Part shown: piece after piece, positions 34,871 through 46,611 of the stretch
Numbering within the stretch: the stretch's first letter is position 1
Layout: the number at the start of each line of letters is the position of its first letter
Assembly (NCBI GenBank): GCA_022605955.1
Contig: JAKCOZ010000252.1
Coordinates: forward strand, 286,241 to 350,240
Direction: 5' to 3'
DNA: 64,000 nucleotides
From: Rallus limicola
Lineage: Eukaryota > Chordata > Aves > Gruiformes > Rallidae
Position numbers and translations under genes: made by a program
The notes under the pieces: generated by a model
What the model was told of the DNA's origin: nothing
Database searches by the model: none
What the model saw: only the letters and a program-made list of their open reading frames with translations

Positions 34871-37800
34871 AGAAGGTTTCAGACAAGCTATGCCTTTCAG
34901 GCCTAGCTTCTTTACTTTGGGAGTTATTGCTGGACGTTTAGCATGTTTTGAACTGCAGTCTGCTAGGGCCGAGGAAAGCACCGTAGGAGGTTCCAGGCAT
35001 GTTCCCTCTTTCCAGGCAAAGGAAAAGGCTGAGAGCCAAAGTGACAGGGTCTGCTCGTGTGTCCTGTTAGGAGGTTTCAGACAAGCTATGCCTTTCAGGC
35101 CTAGCTTCTTTACTTTGGGAGTTATTGCTGGACGTTTAGCATGTTTTGAACTGCAGTCTGCTAGGGCCGAGAAAAGCACCGTAGGAGGTTCCAGGCATGT
35201 TCCCTCTTTCCAGGCAAAGGAAAAGGCTGAGAGCCAAAGTGACAGGGTCTGCTCGTGTGTCCTGTTAGGAGGTTTCCGACAAGCTATGGCTTTCAGGCCT
35301 AGCTTCTTTACTTCGGGAGTTATTGCTGGCCGTTTAGCATGTTTTGAACTGCAGTCTGCTAGGGCCGAGAAAAGCACCGTAGGAGGTTCCAGGCATGTTC
35401 CCTCTTTCCAGGCAAAGGAAAAGGCTGAGAGCCAAAGTGACAGGGTCTGCTCGTGTGTCCTGTTAGGAGGTTTCAGACAAGCTATGCCTTTCAGGCCTAG
35501 CTTCTTTACTTTGGGAGTTATTGCTGGACGTTTAGCATGTTTTGAACTGCAGTCTGCTAGGGCCGAGAAAAGCACCGAAGGAGGTTCCAGGCATGTTCCC
35601 TCTTTCCAGGCAAAGGAAAAGGCTGAGAGCCAAAGTGACAGGGTCTGCTCGTGTGTCCTGTTAGGAGGTTTCAGACAAGCTATGCCTTTCAGGCCTAGCT
35701 TCTTTACTTTGGGAGTTATTGCTGGACGTTTAGCATGTTTTGAACTGCAGTCTGCTAGGGCCGAGAAAAGCACCGTAGGAGGTTCCAGGCATGTTCCCTC
35801 TTTCCAGGCAAAGGAAAAGGCTGAGAGCCAAAGTGACAGGGTCTGCTCGTGTGTCCTGTTAGGAGGTTTCAGACAAGCTATGCCTTTCAGGCCTAGCTTC
35901 TTTACTTTGGGAGTTATTGCTGGACGTTTAGCATGTTTTGAACTGCAGTCTGCTAGGGCCGAGAAAAGCACCGTAGGAGGTTCCAGGCATGTTCCCTCTT
36001 TCCAGGCAAAGGAAAAGGCTGAGAGCCAAAGTGACAGGGGCTGCTCGTGTGTCCTGTTAGGAGGTTTCAGACAAGCTATGCCTTTCAGGCCTAGCTTCTT
36101 TACTTTGGGAGTTATTGCTGGACGTTTAGCATGTTTTGAACTGCAGTCTGCTAGGGCCGAGAAAAGCACCGTAGGAGGTTCCAGGCATGTTCCCTCTTTC
36201 CAGGCAAAGGAAAAGGCTGAGAGCCAAAGTGACAGGGTCTGCTCGTGTGTCCTGTTAGGAGGTTTCCGACAAGCTATGCCTTTCAGGCCTAGCTTCTTTA
36301 CTTCGGGAGTTATTGCTGGACGTTTAGCATGTTTTGAACTGCAGTCTGCTAGGGCCGAGAAAAGCACCGTAGGAGGTTCCAGGCATGTTCCCTCTTTCCA
36401 GGCAAAGGAAAAGGCTGAGGGCCAAAGTGACAGGGTCTGCTCGTGTGTCCTGTTAGGAGGTTTCAGACAAGCTATGCCTTTCAGGCCTAGCTTCTTTACT
36501 TTGGGAGTTATTGCTGGACGTTTAGCATGTTTTGAACTGCAGTCTGCTAGGGCCGAGAAAAGCACCGTAGGAGGTTCCAGGCATGTTCCCTCTTTCCAGG
36601 CAAAGGAAAAGGCTGAGAGCCAAAGTGACAGGGTCTGCTCGTGTGTCCTGTTAGGAGGTTTCAGACAAGCTATGCCTTTCAGGCCTAGCTTCTTTACTTT
36701 GGGAGTTATTGCTGGACGTTTAGCATGTTTTGAACTGCAGTCTGCTAGGGCCGAGAAAAGCACCGTAGGAGGTTCCAGGCATGTTCCCTCTTTCAAGGCA
36801 AAGGAAAAGGCTGAGAGCCAAAGTGACAGGGTCTGCTCGTGTGTCCTGTTAGGAGGTTTCAGACAAGCTATGCCTTTCAGGCCTAGCTTCTTTACTTTGG
36901 GAGTTATTGCTGGACGTTTAGCATGTTTTGAACTGCAGTCTGCTAGGGCCGAGAAAAGCACCGTAGGAGGTTCCAGGCATGTTCCCTCTTTCCAGGCAAA
37001 GGAAAAGGCTGAGAGCCAAAGTGACAGGGTCTGCTCGTGTGTCCTGTTAGGAGGTTTCAGACAAGCTATGCCTTTCATGCCTAGCTTGTTTACTTTGGGA
37101 GTTATTGCTGGACGTTTAGCATGTTTTGAACTGCAGTCTGCTAGGGCCGAGAAAAGCACCGTAGGAGGTTCCAGGCATGTTCCCTCTTTCCAGGCAAAGG
37201 AAAAGGCTGAGGGCCAAAGTGACAGGGTCTGCTCGTGTGTCCTGTTAGGAGGTTTCAGACAAGCTATGCCTTTCAGGCCTAGCTTCTTTACTTCGGGAGT
37301 TATTGCTGGCCGTTTAGCATGTTTTGAACTGCAGTCTGCTAGGGCCGAGAAAAGCACCGTAGGAGGTTCCAGGCATGTTCCCTCTTTCCAGGCAAAGGAA
37401 AAGGCTGAGAGCCAAAGTGACAGGGTCTGCTCGTGTGTCCTGTTAGGAGGTTTCAGACAAGCTATGCCTTTCAGGCCTAGCTTCTTTACTTTGGGAGTTA
37501 TTGCTGGACGTTTAGCATGTTTTGAACTGCAGTCTGCTAGGGCCGAGAAAAGCACCGTAGGAGGTTCCAGGCATGTTCCCTCTTTCCAGGCAAAGGAAAA
37601 GGCTGAGGGCCAAAGTGACAGGGTCTGCTCGTGTGTCCTGTTAGGAGGTTTCAGACAAGCTATGCCTTTCAGGCCTAGCTTCTTTACTTTGGGAGTTATT
37701 GCTGGCCGTTTAGCATGTTTTGAACTGCAGTCTGCTAGGGCCGAGAAAAGCACCGTAGGAGGTTCCAGGCATGTTCCCTCTTTCCAGGCAAAGGAAAAGG

Positions 37801-38849
37801 CTGAGAGCCAAAGTGACAGGGTCTGCTCGTGTGTCCTGTTAGGAGGTTTCAGACAAGCTATGCCTTTCAGGCCTAGCTTCTTTACTTTGGGAGTTATTGC
37901 TGGACGTTTAGCATGTTTTGAACTGCAGTCTGCTAGGGCCGAGAAAAGCACCGTAGGAGGTTCCAGGCATGTTCCCTCTTTCCAGGCAAAGGAAAAGGCT
38001 GAGAGCCAAAGTGACAGGGTCTGCTCGTGTGTCCTGTTAGGAGGTTTCAGACAAGCTATGCCTTTCAGGCCTAGCTTCTTTACTTTGGGAGTTATTGCTG
38101 GACGTTTAGCATGTTTTGAACTGCAGTCTGCTAGGGCCGAGAAAAGCACCGTAGGAGGTTCCAGGCATGTTCCCTCTTTCCAGGCAAAGGAAAAGGCTGA
38201 GAGCCAAAGTGACAGGGTCTGCTCGTGTGTCCTGTTAGGAGGTTTCAGACAAGCTATGCCTTTCAGGCCTAGCTTCTTTACTTCGGGAGTTATTGCTGGA
38301 CGTTTAGCATGTTTTGAACTGCAGTCTGCTAGGGCCGAGAAAAGCACCGTAGGAGGTTCCAGGCATGTTCCCTCTTTCCAGGCAAAGGAAAAGGCTGAGA
38401 GCCAAAGTGACAGGGTCTGCTCGTGTGTCCTGTTAGGAGGTTTCAGACAAGCTATGCCTTTCAGGCCTAGCTTCTTTACTTTGGGAATTATATCTGGACG
38501 TTTAGCATGTTTTGAACTGCAGTCTGCTAGGGCCGAGAAAAGCACCGTAGGAGGTTCCAGGCATGTTCCCTCTTTTCAGGCAAAGGAAAAGGCTGAGAGC
38601 CAAAGTGACAGGGTCTGCTCGTGTGTCCTGTTAGGAGGTTTCAGACAAGCTATGCCTTTCAGGCCTAGCTTCTTTACTTTGGGAGTTATTGCTGGACGTT
38701 TAGCATGTTTTGAACTGCAGTCTGCTAGGGCCGAGAAAAGCACCGTAGGAGGTTCCAGGCATGTTCCCTCTTTCCAGGCAAAGGAAAAGGCTGAGAGCCA
38801 AAGTGACAGGGTCTGCTCGTGTGTCCTGTTAGGAGGTTTCAGACAAGCT
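34871..38849. repeat. 32-monomer-step duplication, first copy (about 4 kb)
   Basis: From the A182 change (AGAAGGTTTC at 34871) the sequence matches 41207-45183 at an offset of 6336 bp (32 x 198). Shared landmarks include C190 at 35271 and 41607, AGGGG at 36031 and 42367, and C190 without G4 at 36261 and 42597. It contains the second copy of the ten-monomer block. After about monomer 196 the two copies diverge. Confidence 0.87.
36276..38255. repeat. Ten-monomer block, copy 2 (monomers 184-193)
   Basis: The marker order is the same as at 41-2020. The first monomer is preceded by C190 but has the consensus C at m4, unlike the usual linked C190/G4 pair. That suggests a recombinant, or a reversion before the 32-monomer duplication copied it to 42612. 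Confidence 0.85.
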
Positions 38850-41800
38850 ATGCCTTTCAGGCCTAGCTTCTTTACTTCGGGAGTTATTGCTGGACGTTTA
38901 GCATGTTTTGAACTGCAGTCTGCTAGGGCCGAGAAAAGCACCGTAGGAGGTTCCAGGCATGTTCCCTCTTTCCAGGCAAAGGAAAAGGCTGAGAGCCAAA
39001 GTGACAGGGTCTGCTCGTGTGTCCTGTTAGGAGGTTTCAGACAAGCTATGCCTTTCAGGCCTAGCTTCTTTACTTTGGGAATTATATCTGGACGTTTAGC
39101 ATGTTTTGAACTGCAGTCTGCTAGGGCCGAGAAAAGCACCGTAGGAGGTTCCAGGCATGTTCCCTCTTTCCAGGCAAAGGAAAAGGCTGAGAGCCAAAGT
39201 GACAGGGTCTGCTCGTGTGTCCTGTTAGGAGGTTTCAGACAAGCTATGCCTTTCAGGCCTAGCTTCTTTACTTTGGGAGTTATTGCTGGCCGTTTAGCAT
39301 GTTTTGAACTGCAGTCTGCTAGGGCCGAGAAAAGCACCGTAGGAGGTTCCAGGCATGTTCCCTCTTTCCAGGCAAAGGAAAAGGCTGAGAGCCAAAGTGA
39401 CAGGGTCTGCTCGTGTGTCCTGTCAGGAGGTTTCAGACAAGCTATGCCTTTCAGGCCTAGCTTCTTTACTTTGGGAGTTATTGCTGGACGTTTAGCATGT
39501 TTTGAACTGCAGTCTGCTAGGGCCGAGGAAAGCACCGTAGGAGGTTCCAGGCATGTTCCCTCTTTCCAGGCAAAGGAAAAGGCTGAGAGCCAAAGTGACA
39601 GGGTCTGCTCGTGTGTCCTGTTAGGAGGATTCAGACAAGCTATGCCTTTCAGGCCTAGCTTCTTTACTTCGGGAGTTATTGCTGGACGTTTAGCATGTTT
39701 TGAACTGCAGTCTGCTAGGGCCGAGAAAAGCACCGTAGGAGGTTCCAGGCATGTTCCCTCTTTCCAGGCAAAGGAAAAGGCTGAGGGCCAAAGTGACAGG
39801 GTCTGCTCGTGTGTCCTGTTAGGAGGTTTCAGACAAGCTATGCCTTTCAGGCCTAGCTTCTTTACTTTGGGAGTTATTGCTGGACGTTTAGCATGTTTTG
39901 AACTGCAGTCTGCTAGGGCCGAGGAAAGCACCGTAGGAGGTTCCAGGCATGTTCCCTCTTTCCAGGCAAAGGAAAAGGCTGAGAGCCAAAGTGACAGGGT
40001 CTGCTCGTGTGTCCTGTTAGGAGGTTTCAGACAAGCTATGCCTTTCAGGCCTAGCTTCTTTACTTTGGGAGTTATTGCTGGACGTTTAGCATGTTTTGAA
40101 CTGCAGTCTGCTAGGGCCGAGAAAAGCACCGTAGGAGGTTCCAGGCATGTTCCCTCTTTCCAGGCAAAGGAAAAGGCTGAGAGCCAAAGTGACAGGGTCT
40201 GCTCGTGTGTCCTGTTAGGAGGTTTCAGACAAGCTATGCCTTTCAGGCCTAGCTTCTTTACTTTGGGAGTTATTGCTGGACGTTTAGCATGTTTTGAACT
40301 GCAGTCTGCTAGGGCCGAGAAAAGCACCGTAGGAGGTTCCAGGCATGTTCCCTCTTTCCAGGCAAAGGAAAAGGCTGAGAGCCAAAGTGACAGGGTCTGC
40401 TCGTGTGTCCTGTTAGGAGGTTTCAGACAAGCTATGCCTTTCAGGCCTAGCTTCTTTACTTTGGGAGTTATTGCTGGACGTTTAGCATGTTTTGAACTGC
40501 AGTCTGCTAGGGCCGAGAAAAGCACCGTAGGAGGTTCCAGGCATGTTCCCTCTTTCCAGGCAAAGGAAAAGGCTGAGAGCCAAAGTGACAGGGTCTGCTC
40601 GTGTGTCCTGTTAGGAGGTTTCAGACAAGCTATGCCTTTCAGGCCTAGCTTCTTTACTTTGGGAGTTATTGCTGGACGTTTAGCATGTTTTGAACTGCAG
40701 TCTGCTAGGGCCGAGAAAAGCACCGTAGGAGGTTCCAGGCATGTTCCCTCTTTCCAGGCAAAGGAAAAGGCTGAGAGCCAAAGTGACAGGGTCTGCTCGT
40801 GTGTCCTGTTAGGAGGTTTCAGACAAGCTATGCCTTTCATGCCTATCTTGTTTACTTTGGGAGTTATTGCTGGACGTTTAGCATGTTTTGAACTGCAGTC
40901 TGCTAGGGCCGAGAAAAGCACCGTAGGAGGTTCCAGGCATGTTCCCTCTTTCCAGGCAAAGGAAAAGGCTGAGGGCCAAAGTGACAGGGTCTGCTCGTGT
41001 GTCCTGTTAGGAGGTTTCAGACAAGCTATGCCTTTCAGGCCTAGCTTCTTTACTTCGGGAGTTATTGCTGGCCGTTTAGCATGTTTTGAACTGCAGTCTG
41101 CTAGGGCCGAGAAAAGCACCGTAGGAGGTTCCAGGCATGTTCCCTCTTTCCAGGCAAAGGAAAAGGCTGAGAGCCAAAGTGACAGGGTCTGCTCGTGTGT
41201 CCTGTTAGAAGGTTTCAGACAAGCTATGCCTTTCAGGCCTAGCTTCTTTACTTTGGGAGTTATTGCTGGACGTTTAGCATGTTTTGAACTGCAGTCTGCT
41301 AGGGCCGAGGAAAGCACCGTAGGAGGTTCCAGGCATGTTCCCTCTTTCCAGGCAAAGGAAAAGGCTGAGAGCCAAAGTGACAGGGTCTGCTCGTGTGTCC
41401 TGTTAGGAGGTTTCAGACAAGCTATGCCTTTCAGGCCTAGCTTCTTTACTTTGGGAGTTATTGCTGGACGTTTAGCATGTTTTGAACTGCAGTCTGCTAG
41501 GGCCGAGAAAAGCACCGTAGGAGGTTCCAGGCATGTTCCCTCTTTCCAGGCAAAGGAAAAGGCTGAGAGCCAAAGTGACAGGGTCTGCTCGTGTGTCCTG
41601 TTAGGAGGTTTCCGACAAGCTATGGCTTTCAGGCCTAGCTTCTTTACTTCGGGAGTTATTGCTGGCCGTTTAGCATGTTTTGAACTGCAGTCTGCTAGGG
41701 CCGAGAAAAGCACCGTAGGAGGTTCCAGGCATGTTCCCTCTTTCCAGGCAAAGGAAAAGGCTGAGAGCCAAAGTGACAGGGTCTGCTCGTGTGTCCTGTT

Positions 41801-42616
41801 AGGAGGTTTCAGACAAGCTATGCCTTTCAGGCCTAGCTTCTTTACTTTGGGAGTTATTGCTGGACGTTTAGCATGTTTTGAACTGCAGTCTGCTAGGGCC
41901 GAGAAAAGCACCGAAGGAGGTTCCAGGCATGTTCCCTCTTTCCAGGCAAAGGAAAAGGCTGAGAGCCAAAGTGACAGGGTCTGCTCGTGTGTCCTGTTAG
42001 GAGGTTTCAGACAAGCTATGCCTTTCAGGCCTAGCTTCTTTACTTTGGGAGTTATTGCTGGACGTTTAGCATGTTTTGAACTGCAGTCTGCTAGGGCCGA
42101 GAAAAGCACCGTAGGAGGTTCCAGGCATGTTCCCTCTTTCCAGGCAAAGGAAAAGGCTGAGAGCCAAAGTGACAGGGTCTGCTCGTGTGTCCTGTTAGGA
42201 GGTTTCAGACAAGCTATGCCTTTCAGGCCTAGCTTCTTTACTTTGGGAGTTATTGCTGGACGTTTAGCATGTTTTGAACTGCAGTCTGCTAGGGCCGAGA
42301 AAAGCACCGTAGGAGGTTCCAGGCATGTTCCCTCTTTCCAGGCAAAGGAAAAGGCTGAGAGCCAAAGTGACAGGGGCTGCTCGTGTGTCCTGTTAGGAGG
42401 TTTCAGACAAGCTATGCCTTTCAGGCCTAGCTTCTTTACTTTGGGAGTTATTGCTGGACGTTTAGCATGTTTTGAACTGCAGTCTGCTAGGGCCGAGAAA
42501 AGCACCGTAGGAGGTTCCAGGCATGTTCCCTCTTTCCAGGCAAAGGAAAAGGCTGAGAGCCAAAGTGACAGGGTCTGCTCGTGTGTCCTGTTAGGAGGTT
42601 TCCGACAAGCTATGCC

Positions 42617-42618
42617 TT
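42617..42618. other. -1 indel: T run of two (monomer 216)
   Basis: ATGCCTTCAGG replaces the normal three-T form, giving a 197-bp monomer. It is absent from the duplicate at 36276, so it arose later or is a base-calling error. Confidence 0.85.
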
Positions 42619-42939
42619 CAGGCCTAGCTTCTTTACTTCGGGAGTTATTGCTGGACGTTTAGCATGTTTTGAACTGCAGTCTGCTAGGGCCGAGAAAAGC
42701 ACCGTAGGAGGTTCCAGGCATGTTCCCTCTTTCCAGGCAAAGGAAAAGGCTGAGGGCCAAAGTGACAGGGTCTGCTCGTGTGTCCTGTTAGGAGGTTTCA
42801 GACAAGCTATGCCTTTCAGGCCTAGCTTCTTTACTTTGGGAGTTATTGCTGGACGTTTAGCATGTTTTGAACTGCAGTCTGCTAGGGCCGAGAAAAGCAC
42901 CGTAGGAGGTTCCAGGCATGTTCCCTCTTTCCAGGCAAA

Positions 42940-42940
42940 G
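42940..42940. other. -1 indel: single G in AAAGAAAAGG (monomer 217)
   Basis: The consensus has GG between the A runs. The loss gives a 197-bp monomer and is not in the duplicate about 6.3 kb upstream. It lies only one and a half monomers from the previous indel. Confidence 0.85.
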
Positions 42941-45626
42941 AAAAGGCTGAGAGCCAAAGTGACAGGGTCTGCTCGTGTGTCCTGTTAGGAGGTTTCAGAC
43001 AAGCTATGCCTTTCAGGCCTAGCTTCTTTACTTTGGGAGTTATTGCTGGACGTTTAGCATGTTTTGAACTGCAGTCTGCTAGGGCCGAGAAAAGCACCGT
43101 AGGAGGTTCCAGGCATGTTCCCTCTTTCAAGGCAAAGGAAAAGGCTGAGAGCCAAAGTGACAGGGTCTGCTCGTGTGTCCTGTTAGGAGGTTTCAGACAA
43201 GCTATGCCTTTCAGGCCTAGCTTCTTTACTTTGGGAGTTATTGCTGGACGTTTAGCATGTTTTGAACTGCAGTCTGCTAGGGCCGAGAAAAGCACCGTAG
43301 GAGGTTCCAGGCATGTTCCCTCTTTCCAGGCAAAGGAAAAGGCTGAGAGCCAAAGTGACAGGGTCTGCTCGTGTGTCCTGTTAGGAGGTTTCAGACAAGC
43401 TATGCCTTTCATGCCTAGCTTGTTTACTTTGGGAGTTATTGCTGGACGTTTAGCATGTTTTGAACTGCAGTCTGCTAGGGCCGAGAAAAGCACCGTAGGA
43501 GGTTCCAGGCATGTTCCCTCTTTCCAGGCAAAGGAAAAGGCTGAGGGCCAAAGTGACAGGGTCTGCTCGTGTGTCCTGTTAGGAGGTTTCAGACAAGCTA
43601 TGCCTTTCAGGCCTAGCTTCTTTACTTCGGGAGTTATTGCTGGCCGTTTAGCATGTTTTGAACTGCAGTCTGCTAGGGCCGAGAAAAGCACCGTAGGAGG
43701 TTCCAGGCATGTTCCCTCTTTCCAGGCAAAGGAAAAGGCTGAGAGCCAAAGTGACAGGGTCTGCTCGTGTGTCCTGTTAGGAGGTTTCAGACAAGCTATG
43801 CCTTTCAGGCCTAGCTTCTTTACTTTGGGAGTTATTGCTGGACGTTTAGCATGTTTTGAACTGCAGTCTGCTAGGGCCGAGAAAAGCACCGTAGGAGGTT
43901 CCAGGCATGTTCCCTCTTTCCAGGCAAAGGAAAAGGCTGAGGGCCAAAGTGACAGGGTCTGCTCGTGTGTCCTGTTAGGAGGTTTCAGACAAGCTATGCC
44001 TTTCAGGCCTAGCTTCTTTACTTTGGGAGTTATTGCTGGCCGTTTAGCATGTTTTGAACTGCAGTCTGCTAGGGCCGAGAAAAGCACCGTAGGAGGTTCC
44101 AGGCATGTTCCCTCTTTCCAGGCAAAGGAAAAGGCTGAGAGCCAAAGTGACAGGGTCTGCTCGTGTGTCCTGTTAGGAGGTTTCAGACAAGCTATGCCTT
44201 TCAGGCCTAGCTTCTTTACTTTGGGAGTTATTGCTGGACGTTTAGCATGTTTTGAACTGCAGTCTGCTAGGGCCGAGAAAAGCACCGTAGGAGGTTCCAG
44301 GCATGTTCCCTCTTTCCAGGCAAAGGAAAAGGCTGAGAGCCAAAGTGACAGGGTCTGCTCGTGTGTCCTGTTAGGAGGTTTCAGACAAGCTATGCCTTTC
44401 AGGCCTAGCTTCTTTACTTTGGGAGTTATTGCTGGACGTTTAGCATGTTTTGAACTGCAGTCTGCTAGGGCCGAGAAAAGCACCGTAGGAGGTTCCAGGC
44501 ATGTTCCCTCTTTCCAGGCAAAGGAAAAGGCTGAGAGCCAAAGTGACAGGGTCTGCTCGTGTGTCCTGTTAGGAGGTTTCAGACAAGCTATGCCTTTCAG
44601 GCCTAGCTTCTTTACTTCGGGAGTTATTGCTGGACGTTTAGCATGTTTTGAACTGCAGTCTGCTAGGGCCGAGAAAAGCACCGTAGGAGGTTCCAGGCAT
44701 GTTCCCTCTTTCCAGGCAAAGGAAAAGGCTGAGAGCCAAAGTGACAGGGTCTGCTCGTGTGTCCTGTTAGGAGGTTTCAGACAAGCTATGCCTTTCAGGC
44801 CTAGCTTCTTTACTTTGGGAATTATATCTGGACGTTTAGCATGTTTTGAACTGCAGTCTGCTAGGGCCGAGAAAAGCACCGTAGGAGGTTCCAGGCATGT
44901 TCCCTCTTTTCAGGCAAAGGAAAAGGCTGAGAGCCAAAGTGACAGGGTCTGCTCGTGTGTCCTGTTAGGAGGTTTCAGACAAGCTATGCCTTTCAGGCCT
45001 AGCTTCTTTACTTTGGGAGTTATTGCTGGACGTTTAGCATGTTTTGAACTGCAGTCTGCTAGGGCCGAGAAAAGCACCGTAGGAGGTTCCAGGCATGTTC
45101 CCTCTTTCCAGGCAAAGGAAAAGGCTGAGAGCCAAAGTGACAGGGTCTGCTCGTGTGTCCTGTTAGGAGGTTTCAGACAAGCTATGCCTTTCAGGCCTAG
45201 CTTCTTTACTTTGGGAGTTATTGCTGGACGTTTAGCATGTTTTGAACTGCAGTCTGCTAGGGCCGAGAAAAGCACCGTAGGAGGTTCCAGGCATGTTCCC
45301 TCTTTCCAGGCAAAGGAAAAGGCTGAGAGCCAAAGTGACAGGGTCTGCTCGTGTGTCCTGTTAGTAGGTTTCAGACTAGCTATGCCTTTCAGGCCTAGCT
45401 TCTTTACTTTGGGAGTTATTGCTGGACGTTTAGCATGTTTTGAACTGCAGTCTGCTAGGGCCGAGAAAAGCACCGTAGGAGGTTCCAGGCATGTTCCCTC
45501 TTTCCAGGCAAAGGAAAAGGCTGAGAGCCAAAGTGACAGGGTCTGCTCGTGTGTCCTGTTAGGAGGTTTCAGACAAGCTATGCCTTTCAGGCCTAGCTTC
45601 TTTACTTTGGGAGTTATTGCTGGACG

Positions 45627-45628
45627 TT
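45627..45628. other. -1 indel: T run of two (monomer 231)
   Basis: GACGTTAGC replaces GACGTTTAGC. This monomer also carries the first C79+T80 double change. Confidence 0.85.
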
Positions 45629-45949
45629 AGCATGTTTTGAACTGCAGTCTGCTAGGCTCGAGAAAAGCACCGTAGGAGGTTCCAGGCATGTTCCCTCTTT
45701 CCAGGCAAAGGAAAAGGCTGAGAGCCAAAGTGACAGGGTCTGCTCGTGTGTCCTGTTAGGAGGTTTCAGACAAGCTATGCCTTTCAGGCCTAGCTTCTTT
45801 ACTTTGGGAGTTATTGCTGGCCGTTTAGCATGTTTTGAACTGCAGTCTGCTAGGGCCGAGAAAAGCACCGTAGGAGGTTCCAGGCATGTTCCCTCTTTCC
45901 AGGCAAAGGAAAAGGCTGAGAGCCAAAGTGACAGGGTCTGCTCGTGTGT

Positions 45950-45952
45950 CCC
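45950..45952. other. +1 indel: C run of three (monomer 232)
   Basis: GTGTCCCTG replaces GTGTCCTG, giving a 199-bp monomer. It partly compensates, in register only, for the deletion 323 bases upstream. Confidence 0.85.
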
Positions 45953-46609
45953 TGTTAGGAGGTTTCAGACAAGCTATGCCTTTCAGGCCTAGCTTCTTTA
46001 CTTTGGGAGTTATTGCTGGACGTTTAGCATGTTTTGAACTGCAGTCTGCTAGGGCCGAGAAAAGCACCGTAGGAGTTTCCAGGCATGTTCCCTCTTTCCA
46101 GGCAAAGGAAAAGGCTGAGAGCCAAAGTGACAGGGTCTGCTCGTGTGTCCTGTTAGGAGGTTTCAGACAAGCTATGCCTTTCAGGCCTAGCTTCTTTACT
46201 TTGGGAGTTATTGCTGGACGTTTAGCATGTTTTGAACTGCAGTCTGCTAGGGCCGAGAAAAGCACCGTAGGAGGTTCCAGGCATGTTCCCTCTTTCCAGG
46301 CAAAGGAAAAGGCTGAGAGCCAAAGTGACAGGCTCTGCTCGTGTGTCCTGTTAGGAGGTTTCAGACAAGCTATGCCTTTCAGGCCTAGCTTCTTTACTTT
46401 GGGAGTTATTGCTGGACGTTTAGCATGTTTTGAACTGCAGTCTGCTAGGGCCGAGAAAAGCACCGTAGGAGGTTCCAGGCATGTTCCCTCTTTCCAGGCA
46501 AAGGAAAAGGCTGAGAGCCAAAGTGACAGGGTCTGCTCGTGTGTCCTGTTAGGAGGTTTCAGACAAGCTATGCCTTTCAGGCCTAGCTTCTTTACTTTGG
46601 GAGTTATTG

Positions 46610-46611
46610 CG
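46610..46611. other. -1 indel: missing T (monomer 236)
   Basis: TTGCGGACG replaces TTGCTGGACG. Unlike most of the other indels this one is not within a homopolymer run, so it is a slightly better candidate for a true variant. Confidence 0.82.

Larger units (their letters stand above)
42612..44589. repeat. Ten-monomer block, copy 3 (monomers 216-225)
   Basis: This is the third occurrence of the block, two bases short because monomers 216 and 217 each lost one base. It includes the last G145 marker in the window, in monomer 222 (43798). No later monomer carries G145, A124, T11 or G4. Confidence 0.85.
41207..45183. repeat. 32-monomer-step duplication, second copy
   Basis: This is the counterpart of 34871-38849. 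The offset falls to 6334 bp at the right end because two single-base deletions lie inside this copy (near 42617 and 42940) and are absent from the first. Its right limit coincides with the border to domain II. Confidence 0.87.

Noticed and set aside
24968..38545. Giant - strand protein of 4525 residues, with similar ones at 4519-10626, 46604-55966 and 56701-63885
   Set aside because: This is the complementary artefact. Its ends mostly fall at T123 (CTTTTCAGG), which makes a TGA on that strand and travels with the A39/T40 monomer class.
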